From Lentzea sp033794685 (GTDB lineage: Bacteria; Actinomycetota; Actinomycetes; Mycobacteriales; Pseudonocardiaceae), in assembly GCA_033794685.1 (NCBI GenBank), contig JARAYZ010000002.1: a stretch of 64,000 nt of DNA; one strand, written 5' to 3'. Numbering within the stretch: position 1 is the first letter of the stretch; the number at the start of each line of letters is the position of its first letter. A model generated the notes under the pieces. It did not search any database. It saw only the letters and a program-made list of their open reading frames with translations, and had not been told where the DNA came from. A program made the position numbers and the translations under genes. Positions 1-8,075 of this stretch are shown here, one piece after another.

Positions 1-865
1 TGGACGCGCCCCAGCAGGCCTGGCGCAGTGTCTCCTGGGGAATCGGCTCGGCCTGCACGCCTCGTCCGACGTCGACGACCGCCTGCGCCACGAGTGCCCG
101 GACGAGGGCCGCGAGCAGCACCGCCTCGTCCACGGTCGCCGCGACGTCCGAGACCCGCACCTCCACGGTGGGCAGGTCGGTGGCGGGCCGGACGTCCCAG
201 TAGATCATCGCCCGGTCCAGCGCGGTGCCCGCCGTGATCATGGTGTCGCAGACTTCCTCGTACTGCTGCCACGACTCGAAGACCGGCGGCGGACCGGACA
301 CCGGCCAGCGCGACCAGACGGTCGAACGCCAGCTCGCGAACCCCGTGTCCTCGCCGCCCGAGAACGGCGAGTTCGCGGTCACGGCGGCCAGCACGGGCAG
401 CCACGGGCGCACGTGGTTGCACACCTGGACGGCGGTCTCCCGGTCGGGCACGGCGACGTGCACGTGACATCCGCAGATCAGCTGTTGTTCCGCCAGCGCA
501 CCGAATTCACGTGCGATCCGCCGGTACCGCAGGCTGTCCGTCACCTCTCCGGTCGCCTCCCCCAGCGGGGGCGCCCCGACGGCGATGGCCCGGCAGCCCG
601 CCGTGCGCGCGGCCTGTGCGACGCGGCGCCGGGTCTCGAGCAACTCCTGGCGCGCCTGCTCCACGTCACGGCACACGGTCGTGTTGATCTCCACCTGCGC
701 GCCGGTGAGCTCGCGCTCGAGATCGAGCCCCAACTGCTCCCGCGCGACGGTGACGACCTCGTCCGCCCGGTTCACCGGCGCACCGGTCTCCGGGTCCACG
801 AGGAGGAACTCCTCCTCCACACCTACCGTCGGACACCATTCGTCCTTCGATGGCGGTCTCTCCAC
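1..865 (-). CDS. YbdK-family carboxylate-amine ligase (glutamate--cysteine ligase type), 3' part missing
   Basis: The protein opens with ERPPSKDEWCPTVGVEEEFL, and PTVGVEEEFLLVDP is the N-terminal signature of the YbdK/GCS2 ATP-dependent carboxylate-amine ligases. Further family motifs follow: AQVEINT, CGCHVHV and the NSPFSGGEDTGFASWRS block. The family condenses glutamate with an amine-bearing acceptor, classically weak gamma-glutamylcysteine synthesis; the true acceptor here is unknown. The GTG start at 865 is the first in-frame start after an upstream stop; the Shine-Dalgarno site is weak. About 288 residues are present against roughly 370 in complete members, so the gene runs out of the window at position 1. 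Family is confident; substrate is not. Confidence 0.85.
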   Translation of the reverse strand, partial: MERPPSKDEWCPTVGVEEEFLLVDPETGAPVNRADEVVTVAREQLGLDLERELTGAQVEINTTVCRDVEQARQELLETRRRVAQAARTAGCRAIAVGAPPLGEATGEVTDSLRYRRIAREFGALAEQQLICGCHVHVAVPDRETAVQVCNHVRPWLPVLAAVTANSPFSGGEDTGFASWRSTVWSRWPVSGPPPVFESWQQYEEVCDTMITAGTALDRAMIYWDVRPATDLPTVEVRVSDVAATVDEAVLLAALVRALVAQAVVDVGRGVQAEPIPQETLRQACWGAS

Positions 866-945
866 GTCACACCGTCCTGCTCATAGGGGAACCGCCGAAT
901 ACCCCTTCAGCGCAACCGGAAACCCGAATGGGTGACATAGCGAAA

Positions 946-973
946 GGCGGGGCCGGCATCAGCCGGCCCCGCC
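946..973 (-). terminator. Hairpin terminator downstream of the Gly/Asn/Ser-repeat gene
   Basis: A perfect 12-bp stem (GGCGGGGCCGGC with its complement) closes on a 4-base loop. On the minus strand it is followed by CTTTCG, a short T run. It begins 18 bp beyond the stop codon at 991, so it fits a factor-independent terminator for that gene and also separates it from the divergently placed ligase. Confidence 0.7.
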
Positions 974-990
974 CTGTGATCACCTCGTGG

Positions 991-2641
991 TCACGCCTTC
1001 ACGGAGTGCTTCCCGTGCGTCCAGGACGAGGCGTCGCCGCCGTCGCCCGCCGGACCGGAGTGGCCACCGACAGTGGTGCTGTGGTTGGAGGCGTCGCCGG
1101 TCGGACCAGTGGCACCGGTGTCACCGGAGTCGCCCGAGGTGACCTCGGTCCAGGACTTGGTGCCGTGGTTCTTCCAGTCGTGCTTCCAGCCTGAGTGCTT
1201 CCAGCCGTGGTTCTTCCAGCCGTGGCACTTGTCGCCGCGGTGGCCGTCCCACTTCTTGTTCTCGGTCTTCACCACGGCCGAGTTGCCGCCGGTGTCACCG
1301 GAGTTCCCGGAGTTGCCCGAGTTCCCGGTGGTGNNNNNNNNNNNNNNNNNNNNNNNNNNNNNNNNNNNNNNNNNNNNNNNNNNNNNNNNNNNNNNNNNNN
1401 NNNNNNNNNNNNNNNNNNNNNNNNNNNNNNNNGGCGTTGTTCGAGCTGGTGGCGTTGCCACCGTTGCCCGAGTTGCCGCCGTTGCCCGCGGTGGCCTCAG
1501 TGGAGCCGTTGTTGCCGTGCTTGCTCCACTTGCCGTGGTTCCAGGACTTCTTGCCCTGCTCGGTCACTGCCCACGCGTCGCCGCCGTCACCGGCCGGGCC
1601 GGAGTTGCCACCCACGGTGTTGCTGTGGTTGGAGGCGTCACCGGTCGAACCGGTGGCACCCGTGTCGCCGGAGTCGCCCGACGTGACGGTCGTCCAGGAC
1701 TTGGTGCTGTTCCAGGACTTCCCGTGGCCCTTGTCCGAACCGGTCGAGCGCACGACGGCCTTGTTGCCGCCGGTGTCACCGGAGTTCCCGGAGTTGCCCG
1801 AGTTCCCGGTGGTGGCGTTGTTCGAGCTGGTGGCGTTGCCACCGTTGCCCGAGTTGCCGCCGTTGCCCGCGGTGGCCTCAGTGGAGCCGTTGTTGCCGTG
1901 CTTGCTCCACTTCTGGTCCTTGCTCACTGCCTTCGCGTCGCCGCCGTCACCGGCGGGACCCGAGTTCCCACCCACGGTGTTGCTGTGGTTGGAGGCGTCA
2001 CCGGTCGCACCCGTCGCGCCCGTGTCCCCGGAGTCACCCGAGCTCACGTTCGTGTGGCACTCCGCCAGCACGCAGACGCCGTAGGCGCTGTTGCCACCGG
2101 TGTCACCCGAGTTGCCCGAGTTACCGGAGTTGCCCGACCGCGCGGTGTTCGAACTGGTGGCGTTGCCACCGTTGCCCGAGTTGCCACCGTTGCCCGCGGT
2201 CGCGCCGGTGTTCTGGCTGCGGCCGGCCGCGGTGGCGTCGCCACCGTTGCCCGCGGCACCGGACTTGCCGCCCACGGTGTTGCTGTGGTTGGAGGCGTCG
2301 CCGGTCGAACCCGTCGCGCCCGTGTTCCCGGAGTCGCCCGAGCTCACGTTCGTGTGGCACTCCGCCAGCACGCAGACGCCGTAGGCGGTGTTGCCACCGG
2401 TGGCGCCGGAGTTCCCGGAGTTGCCCGAGTTGCCGGACGTGGCGTTGTTCGAGCTCGTGGCGTTGCCGCCGTTGCCCGAGTTCCCGCCGTTGCCACCGTT
2501 CACGACCGAGTGCACGACGTCGCCGACGCCGCCCAGGAGACCGTTGCCCCCGGTGTCAGCGCTTGCCATCGCCGTTCCGAACAGGAGGAAGCCTCCCGAG
2601 AACGCTGCGGCCATCAGGCCGCGCCGTACGTAGCTGTGCAT
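991..2641 (-). CDS. Secreted collagen-like Gly/Asn/Ser/Thr repeat protein, interrupted by an assembly gap
   Basis: The first 28 residues (MHSYVRRGLMAAAFSGGFLL then FGTAMASA) form a Sec signal peptide. The mature chain is almost entirely low-complexity repeat: GNSGNSGNSGDTGGN, then a Cys-pair segment AYGVCVLAECHTN or a charged Lys/Trp/His segment, then SGDSGDTGATGSTGDASNHS, then GGNSGPAGDGGDA. Gly-X-X triplets dominate. Units are about 100, 109 and 127 residues long. The 99-N gap breaks the gene; the readable parts on its two sides lie in different frames, so the gap length is nominal and the true gene is continuous but of unknown length. The downstream part ends in HGKHSVKA with a stop at 991. 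A surface or matrix protein is likely; no characterised family was recognised. The next gene also encodes a secreted low-complexity protein. Confidence 0.8.
1334..1432. other. Assembly gap (99 N)
   Basis: A run of 99 undetermined bases sits exactly inside the tandem repeats of the Gly/Asn/Ser-rich gene. The flanking frames do not agree with a 99-base gap, so the length is an estimate. Near-identical repeat units are the obvious reason for the assembly break. Confidence 0.99.
1433..2500 (-). repeat. Degenerate tandem repeats inside the secreted protein gene
   Basis: The block ggcgttgttcgagctggtgg recurs at about 1433, 1814, 2141 and 2441, giving unit spacings of 381, 327 and 300 bp (127, 109 and 100 codons). 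All spacings are multiples of three, so length change occurs by whole codons. The ends of each unit are nearly identical, while the central segment differs (Cys-containing in two units, Lys/Trp/His-rich in the others). Confidence 0.85.
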
Positions 2642-2699
2642 TGCCGAACCTTCCTGTCAAACAAGCTTGGTGATCTGCCGGCTTGGTTGTCAGGACTGG

Positions 2700-3527
2700 T
2701 CAACTGGGATGGTTCCGGCCGTAGTAGTAGCACCACGACCCGTGGACCTGGTGGTCCGGACCCACGACGAGCGACCCGTCGTGCGTGTGAACCCCCGAGC
2801 CCGCTGGGAGATCCGCGACCGCCGTGCTCGCCGATCCGTTCGACGAGACCGATCCCGTCGTGCCGGGCAGTGCGAAGGGCACGTCGGGCAGCGGCTGCTG
2901 CTGCGGCGCCTCGATCGGTGGCGCCACGTCAGGTGCGGAGATCTGGTGCCGCTGCGGGGGAACTGCCACCGCGGCCCAGCCGGACGGCACCACAGCGTGC
3001 ACCTCCGGCACGACGGCCGGGGCCTGGGGCGCGTCCGGGAGCGACGGGACCGGCGGCACGTCCGCCGGAGCGGATTGCCGTGCCACCAACGGTTCCGCGA
3101 TCCGCGGCACCACCGGCAGGTCCTGCACCGTGCTCACCACGGGGGTGAGCAGTGGCGCCGTCACGGGCTGAAGTGGTTCCAGCACCGGACCCGCCACCCG
3201 CACGACGGAATCGACCGTCGGTGCCAGCGGTGCCAGCAACGGTTCGGTCACCGGCTCGGCGGCCTTCAACACCGGCCTGAGAACCGGTTCGGCCACCTTG
3301 GCGACCTGACGCGTCACTGGCGCGACCGCGTTCGTCACCGGCACGAGCGCGCCGGTCACCGGGGAGACGGCTTCGGTCACCGGGGAGACGAGACCGGCGA
3401 CGCCGCCCAGCAGGCCGGGCGCGTCGTCGTCGGCACTCGCCACTCCCGCGGAGAGCAGACCGAACCCGATGAGGAACCCGGCCACGCCGAGCGTCCGCCG
3501 TAGAACCGTGGAACATGTCGACTTCAT
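2700..3527 (-). CDS. Secreted Pro/Val/Thr-rich repeat protein
   Basis: ATG at 3527 is chosen because AAAGGGGGTG sits five bases upstream. The N-terminus MKSTCSTVLRRTLGVAGFLI leads into a signal peptide cleaved near GVASA-DDD. Residues about 35-150 are built from PVT-type repeats (VSPVTEAVSPVTGALVPVTN and variants such as AEPVLRPVL), followed by a Pro/Gln-rich segment and a C-terminal SWCYYYGRNHPS tail with a single Cys. No enzymatic motif is visible. It lies 58 bp upstream of the collagen-like gene on the same strand, so both may be exported together as envelope or sporulation-surface proteins; that is inference. The roughly 180 bp upstream is unusually AT-rich for this genome and probably holds its promoter. 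Confidence 0.75.
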   Translation of the reverse strand: MKSTCSTVLRRTLGVAGFLIGFGLLSAGVASADDDAPGLLGGVAGLVSPVTEAVSPVTGALVPVTNAVAPVTRQVAKVAEPVLRPVLKAAEPVTEPLLAPLAPTVDSVVRVAGPVLEPLQPVTAPLLTPVVSTVQDLPVVPRIAEPLVARQSAPADVPPVPSLPDAPQAPAVVPEVHAVVPSGWAAVAVPPQRHQISAPDVAPPIEAPQQQPLPDVPFALPGTTGSVSSNGSASTAVADLPAGSGVHTHDGSLVVGPDHQVHGSWCYYYGRNHPS

Positions 3528-3711
3528 GTAATCACCCCCTTTCGACGAATCAGCACCTGTCATCCGTGTATTCGGAGTCCTTCAGTAGCCGGTTCACTCG
3601 AAAGTGGAGGAATTCTTTCGTCGCAGATCAGCGGCACAAAATAAATCAAAACATCTATTTCCAACTACTTTGCGACATATTTCGCCGCACTAGATGTCAA
3701 CTCACAGTGAC

Positions 3712-4173
3712 TCAGCCCGGGTTCGTCGCGACGGAGACGATCCAGGTGACGCCGAACCGGTCGGCCAGCATCCCGAAGCCGGGCGAGAACGGCGAGGGGC
3801 CGAACTTCTCGATCACGGTCGCGCCGTCGGCGAGCCCTTCCCAGATCGGGGTCAGCTCGTCGACGCTGTCGCCGCCGACGGACAGGAAGAAGCGCTCCTC
3901 GGTGATCGTCGTGCCGTTCTCGCGGCGGGTCGTGGGCTCACCGGCCGGGAGCGGCTCGGTAGCTCCGGGAACGTCGTAGGCGAGAACGCGGAACCCGTTC
4001 TCGGCGACGACCTCGCCGAACACGACGTTGCCCGCGCCGGGGACCTCGGCGGGCATGCCGAAGTCGCCATAGGTGACGACGTTGAGCCGTCCGCCGAAGA
4101 CCGAGCGGTAGAACTCGAGGGCCTCCCTGGCCTGGCCGCGGAAGTTGAGGTGGGGTGCTGCGTTGAGTGCCAT
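3712..4173 (-). CDS. VOC-family (PhnB/glyoxalase-like) protein
   Basis: This 153-residue protein has the PhnB-like vicinal-oxygen-chelate pattern: PHLNFRGQAREALEFYRSVF at the N-terminus, NVVFGEV, ERFFLSVGGDSVDELTPIWE, and a C-terminal FGMLADRFGVTWIV block. These proteins are typically single-domain dimers related to glyoxalase and fosfomycin-resistance enzymes; the substrate cannot be read from sequence. It is divergent from a WYL regulator 62 bp away, and a 25-bp inverted repeat lies between the two, so the regulator most likely controls it. Confidence 0.85.
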   Translation of the reverse strand: MALNAAPHLNFRGQAREALEFYRSVFGGRLNVVTYGDFGMPAEVPGAGNVVFGEVVAENGFRVLAYDVPGATEPLPAGEPTTRRENGTTITEERFFLSVGGDSVDELTPIWEGLADGATVIEKFGPSPFSPGFGMLADRFGVTWIVSVATNPG

Positions 4174-4192
4174 GAGAGCGACTCTGTCAGCA

Positions 4193-4217
4193 GTAGCGGA
4201 CAGGGAACGTCCGCTAC
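4193..4217. promoter_or_regulatory. 25-bp inverted repeat between VOC and WYL genes, probable operator
   Basis: Perfect 9-bp arms GTAGCGGAC and GTCCGCTAC are separated by 7 bases. The element lies between two divergent genes, 20 bp from the VOC start and 19 bp from the regulator start, the expected place for an operator bound by the adjacent WYL regulator. Confidence 0.7.
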
Positions 4218-4235
4218 TTGTGAGAACCTCAATCC

Positions 4236-5219
4236 ATGCCCATCGCCGCGTCGACGACCACCTCGGGACGTCTGCTGTCGTTGCTGTCGCTGCTGCAGGT
4301 CCGCCGCGACTGGCCGGGCCTGCACCTGGCCCAGCGCCTCGGCGTCAGTGAACGCACGGTGCGCCGTGACGTCGACCGGTTGCGCGAGCTCGGTTACCTG
4401 GTCCACGCGGTCAAGGGCCCCGACGGCGGCTATCGGCTCGAAGCCGGCAGCCAGGTGCCGCCGCTGCTGTTCGACGAGGACCAGGCGATCGCGCTCGCCG
4501 TGGCGCTGAAGATCGCCGTCGGCACCGGCGCGGGCATCGAGGAGGCTGCCGCGCGGGCCCTGGCCACCGTGCGCCAGGTCCTGCCGTCCCGGCTGCGGCA
4601 GCGCGTCGACGCGCTGGAGGTCGAACCGGCCGGGCGCGGCACCCAGGTGGACACCGATCTCCTGCTCGCGCTGAGCACGGCGGTCCGCGCCTGCGAGGAA
4701 CTGCGGTTCGACTACCGCTCCCCCGGCCGCCCGGACCCCGAGGGGCCACCGCGCCGGGTGCAGCCGCACCACCTGGTGGTCCGCGCGGGCCGCTGGTACC
4801 TCGTCGGGTGGAGTCCGGACCGCGAGGACTGGCGGACCTACCGCGCCGACCGGATGTCGCTCCGCGTGCCGAACGGACCGCGTTTCACGCCCCGGCAGGT
4901 GCCCGGCGGTGACGTCGCGGCGTTCCTGTCCGCCCGGTTCAAGGGTTCGGACGGCGCCGACGCCTGGCCGTGCCGCGGCGAGGTGGTCCTCGACCGGCCC
5001 CTCGCCGAGGTGGCGCCGTTCGCGGGCTCCGACACCGCCGAGGAGGCGGGTCCCGGCCGCACGAGGCTGCTGACCGGCGCGTGGTCCTGGGCCGCGCTCG
5101 CCGCGAAGCTGGCCCGTTTCGACGCCGGCGTCGAGGTGGTCGGACCGCCCGCGCTGCGCGAGGCGTTCGCCGATCTGGCCCGGCGCGCCGCCCGTGCCGC
5201 GGTTCACCCCGATTCGTAG
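4236..5219 (+). CDS. WYL-domain (YafY-type) transcriptional regulator
   Basis: An N-terminal winged helix (RLLSLLSLLQVRRDW, then LAQRLGVSERTVRRDVDRLR) is followed by the WYL ligand-sensing domain with HHLVVRAGRWYLVGWSPDRE near residues 175-195 and a C-terminal WCX-like extension. Length of 327 residues is typical for the family. The gene diverges from the VOC gene across a strong inverted repeat, so local regulation is likely. Its 3' end overlaps the convergent second WYL gene by 16 bp. The effector is unknown. Confidence 0.9.
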   Translation: MPIAASTTTSGRLLSLLSLLQVRRDWPGLHLAQRLGVSERTVRRDVDRLRELGYLVHAVKGPDGGYRLEAGSQVPPLLFDEDQAIALAVALKIAVGTGAGIEEAAARALATVRQVLPSRLRQRVDALEVEPAGRGTQVDTDLLLALSTAVRACEELRFDYRSPGRPDPEGPPRRVQPHHLVVRAGRWYLVGWSPDREDWRTYRADRMSLRVPNGPRFTPRQVPGGDVAAFLSARFKGSDGADAWPCRGEVVLDRPLAEVAPFAGSDTAEEAGPGRTRLLTGAWSWAALAAKLARFDAGVEVVGPPALREAFADLARRAARAAVHPDS

Positions 5220-6160
5220 AGGTCCGCGATCGCCCTGGCCTGCCGCGCCAGCGCCTGGCGCGCTTCGCCGGGGGTGAGCACCTCGACGCCCGCCCCGAAG
5301 GCGAGCAGGGTCTCGACGTTGCGCAGCGAGCGGAAACGCAGGCCGACCTGACTCCATCCGGCTTTCGGCGCCGGGCCGGTGTCCACGATCTCGGCCTGGT
5401 GCACGCGCAGGAACAAGGCGAGGACGTCGTCCTGGACCAGCGCCGTGACGGCCACCGGGGAGGGCAGGTCGTCGATGCGGCGGCGCAGGGCCTCCCACGC
5501 GTCGTCGAGTTCCACACCGGGGCGGCGCCGGACGGGTTCGGCGAGGACGACGGCCGACCGGGTCCGGTCGACGCGGTAGAGGTGGGGTTCACCCTCGTGG
5601 TCGGCGACCAGGTACCAGACGCCGGCCTTGTTCGCGAGGCCGTAGGGATCGACCGTGTAGGTGCGCACCCGGTTGTCGCGGCCGTGCCGGTAGCGCAGTC
5701 GCAACCGCAGGTCGGCGAACACGGCCCGCTGGAAGACGTCCAGATCCGCGGCTCCCGGCGCGCCCCGCCAGCGGACGGGGTCGATCAGCACGCGCCTGCT
5801 GGTCAGGTCGGCGCCGTCCCGGTGCGGGGCGGGCAGCGCGGCCATGACCTTGCGCAGCGCGGAGCCGAGGGCGTGACCGAGACCGAGGTCGGTGTGCGCG
5901 GACCCGGACAGCGCCACGAACAGCGCGCGGGACTCGTCCGCGGTCAGGCCGGTGACGTCGGTCCGGTAACCGGGCAGCAGGGCGATGCCGCCCTGAGGGC
6001 CGCGGACGGTGTAGACGGGCACGCCCGCCGCCGACAGCGCCTCGAAGTCGCGCATGATCGTCCGCGCGGAGACCTCCAGACGCGCGGCCAGGCCGGCCGC
6101 GGAGAGCTGCCCGTGGGTCTGCAGGAGCAGCAGGATCGAGAGCAGGCGGTCCGACTTCAT
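5204..6160 (-). CDS. WYL-domain transcriptional regulator, paired with a SnoaL-like gene
   Basis: The start is ATG at 6160 (MKSDRLLSILLLLQTHGQLS), which gives a normal 318-residue protein; upstream in-frame sequence reads through the divergent promoter. Residues 1-60 form the DeoR-like helix-turn-helix (LAARLEVSARTIMRDFEALS) and TVRGPQGGIALLPGYRTD is the wing typical of YafY proteins. The WYL core is YTVDPYGLANKAGVWYLVAD. It diverges from an NTF2-like gene, with a palindrome between them. It is tail-to-tail with another WYL gene, sharing 16 bp. Confidence 0.9.
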   Translation of the reverse strand: MKSDRLLSILLLLQTHGQLSAAGLAARLEVSARTIMRDFEALSAAGVPVYTVRGPQGGIALLPGYRTDVTGLTADESRALFVALSGSAHTDLGLGHALGSALRKVMAALPAPHRDGADLTSRRVLIDPVRWRGAPGAADLDVFQRAVFADLRLRLRYRHGRDNRVRTYTVDPYGLANKAGVWYLVADHEGEPHLYRVDRTRSAVVLAEPVRRRPGVELDDAWEALRRRIDDLPSPVAVTALVQDDVLALFLRVHQAEIVDTGPAPKAGWSQVGLRFRSLRNVETLLAFGAGVEVLTPGEARQALARQARAIADLYESG

Positions 6161-6184
6161 GGTTCCGGAATCTCCTCTCCGTAC

Positions 6185-6201
6185 ATGACAGAAGATGTCA
6201 T
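6185..6201. promoter_or_regulatory. Inverted repeat ATGACA-N5-TGTCAT, probable operator
   Basis: Perfect 6-bp arms with a 5-base spacer lie 24 bp upstream of the WYL regulator start and 67 bp upstream of the SnoaL-like gene. Location in a divergent promoter region next to a regulator gene supports an operator; binding is not shown. Confidence 0.65.
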
Positions 6202-6268
6202 ATAAGGCGGGCGAGACTTCGGTCATCGGGTCGCGATGAGCGTGATCCGGCGTTGGAAAGGAACGTTC

Positions 6269-6640
6269 ATGACCTCTGCCACCGGTGCCGCCGCGTCGAT
6301 CGCCCGCACCTACGTCCAGGCCTGGACCAGCGGCGACGCCGAGAAGGCGCTGAGCCTGGTCGCCGACGACGTCGTCTGCGAGGCCCCCTCCGGCCGGATC
6401 GAGGGCATCGACGGCTACCGCCGGTTCCTGGCGCCGTTCGTGGGCAGGATGCTCCGTGGCGAGGTCCTCGACGTGCTCGGTCACGACACCCGCGCCGTGA
6501 CCGTGTACTCCGTCGACCTGCCGTTCGTGCGGAACCTGCACGGCGCCGAGCACCTCACCGTGACGGACGGCAAGATCAGCCACGTGATCAGCGTGTTCGA
6601 CATGTCGCCGATACTCGCGGCCCGCGCCGCCCAGGGCTGA
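6269..6640 (+). CDS. SnoaL/NTF2-like nuclear-transport-factor-fold protein
   Basis: The ATG at 6269 follows GGAAAGGA at good spacing and gives a 123-residue protein. The sequence AASIARTYVQAWTSGDAEKA and the later VADDVVCEAPSGRIEGIDGY are typical of the NTF2-like SnoaL fold, a small cone-shaped alpha+beta protein used by many enzymes and ligand-binding proteins. No catalytic residue can be assigned. It stands alone and diverges from a WYL regulator, which presumably controls it. Confidence 0.85.
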   Translation: MTSATGAAASIARTYVQAWTSGDAEKALSLVADDVVCEAPSGRIEGIDGYRRFLAPFVGRMLRGEVLDVLGHDTRAVTVYSVDLPFVRNLHGAEHLTVTDGKISHVISVFDMSPILAARAAQG

Positions 6641-6727
6641 CCGGTCCGGGTCCTCAATGGACTCGGCCAGCCCGTTTGCCGGTCATCCAGACGGGTACCT
6701 GGTCAGTTCTTCGACAGGAGGCCGACG

Positions 6728-8011
6728 GTGGATCCAGGACCGCTGCTGTACGCCGGGGCGGGTCTGGCCACTCTCGCCGCCGCGCTGCTCCCCCGGCTGC
6801 TCGCCAAGGCGCCGATCTCGATGCCGATGCTCTTCCTCGGCGCGGGCGCCCTGACGTTCACGGTGGCGGGCCCGCTGCCCGATCCCGACCCCGTCGAGCA
6901 CAGCGGCGTGCTCCTGCACCTGACCGAGATCTGCGTGATCATCTCGTTGATGGGCGCGGGCCTCGCGCTGAACCGGCAGGTCAGCCTGCGCGGCTGGGCG
7001 AGCACCTGGCGGTTGCTCGCCATCACCATGCCCCTGTCGATGCTCGCCGTCGGCCTGCTCGGCTGGGGCGCGCTGGGCCTCGGCGTCGGGGCCTCCGTGC
7101 TGCTCGCCGCCGCGCTCGCGCCCACCGACCCGGTGCTCGCGAGCGAGGTCCAGGTCGCCGAGCCCACCGAGAACCCGGAGTCCGACGAGGACGAGGCCCG
7201 CTTCGCGCTCACCTCGGAGGCGGGCCTCAACGACGGACTGGCGTTCCCGTTCACCTACGCCGCCATCGCGATCAGCGTCGCCGGGGTGGCGCCGTCGGGG
7301 TGGCTCGGGCACTGGCTCGCGGTGGACGTGCTCTGGCGGCTCGCGGCCGCCGTCGCCGTCGGCCTGCTCATCGGGTGGGCGCTCGGCAAGCTGTTCTTCT
7401 CGGCACCGTCGGAGAAGTTCCGCCTGGCCGAGCACGCGGAGGGTTTCGTGGCCCTCGCGGCGACCTTCCTGGCCTACGGGATCACCGAACTGGTCGAGGG
7501 CTACGGGTTCATCGCGGTGTTCGTGTGCGCGTGCGCGATCCGGTCGGGCGAACGCCGCCACGGCTACCACCAGGTCCTGCACCGCTACGTCGAGCAGGCC
7601 GAGCGCATGCTCACCGTGCTGATCGTCTTCCTGCTCGGCGGCGCCGCGGCCACCGGGCTGCTGTCCGGCGTCGGCTGGAAGGAGATCCTCGTCGCCGCCG
7701 TGGTGCTGCTGATCGTGCGGCCGCTCGCGGGGTGGATCGGCCTGCTCGGCGGCAAGACCGGCCCACGCGAACGGACCGTCGTCGCGTTCTTCGGCGTGCG
7801 CGGCGTCGGGTCGTTGTTCTACCTCGTCTACGCCCTGCAGAAGGGCGAGTTCCCCGAGCAGGACGCGCTGTGGCAGATCGTCGGGCTCGTCGTGATCGGC
7901 TCGATCCTCCTGCACGGCTTCTCCGCGTCCCCCGTGATGTGGCTGCTCGACCGGAAACGGCAGCGGAAGGCCGAGGCGCGGCACGAGGAACCCGCCGACA
8001 CCCACGTGTGA
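6728..8011 (+). CDS. Cation:proton antiporter (NhaP/CPA1-type)
   Basis: This 427-residue polytopic membrane protein has about 12 hydrophobic segments. The CPA1 ion-binding signature is present: ALAPTDPVLASEV (TDP at about 133-135) and SEAGLNDGLAFPF (Asn168-Asp169), plus FFGVRGVGSLFYL near residue 355, the conserved Gly-x-Arg-Gly helix. Such proteins exchange Na+ or K+ for H+ across the membrane. The GTG start has AGGAGG eight bases upstream. There is no large cytoplasmic TrkA domain. Ion specificity cannot be predicted. Confidence 0.92.
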   Translation: MDPGPLLYAGAGLATLAAALLPRLLAKAPISMPMLFLGAGALTFTVAGPLPDPDPVEHSGVLLHLTEICVIISLMGAGLALNRQVSLRGWASTWRLLAITMPLSMLAVGLLGWGALGLGVGASVLLAAALAPTDPVLASEVQVAEPTENPESDEDEARFALTSEAGLNDGLAFPFTYAAIAISVAGVAPSGWLGHWLAVDVLWRLAAAVAVGLLIGWALGKLFFSAPSEKFRLAEHAEGFVALAATFLAYGITELVEGYGFIAVFVCACAIRSGERRHGYHQVLHRYVEQAERMLTVLIVFLLGGAAATGLLSGVGWKEILVAAVVLLIVRPLAGWIGLLGGKTGPRERTVVAFFGVRGVGSLFYLVYALQKGEFPEQDALWQIVGLVVIGSILLHGFSASPVMWLLDRKRQRKAEARHEEPADTHV

Positions 8012-8075
8012 GCACTCCCGTCGCCCGGCTGATCCCCGCCGAGCGTCCACATCGGACTCGACAGGGGCCGGTCCG

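Noticed and set aside
991..2641. Chaplin
   Set aside because: There are Cys pairs with VCVLAEC, but the chaplin length, spacing and hydrophobic core do not match.
1073..3148. Long open plus-strand frame over the repeat genes
   Set aside because: It is the complement of the Gly/Asn/Ser and PVT repeats, whose codon pattern keeps the other frames open. No ribosome site or family match supports it.
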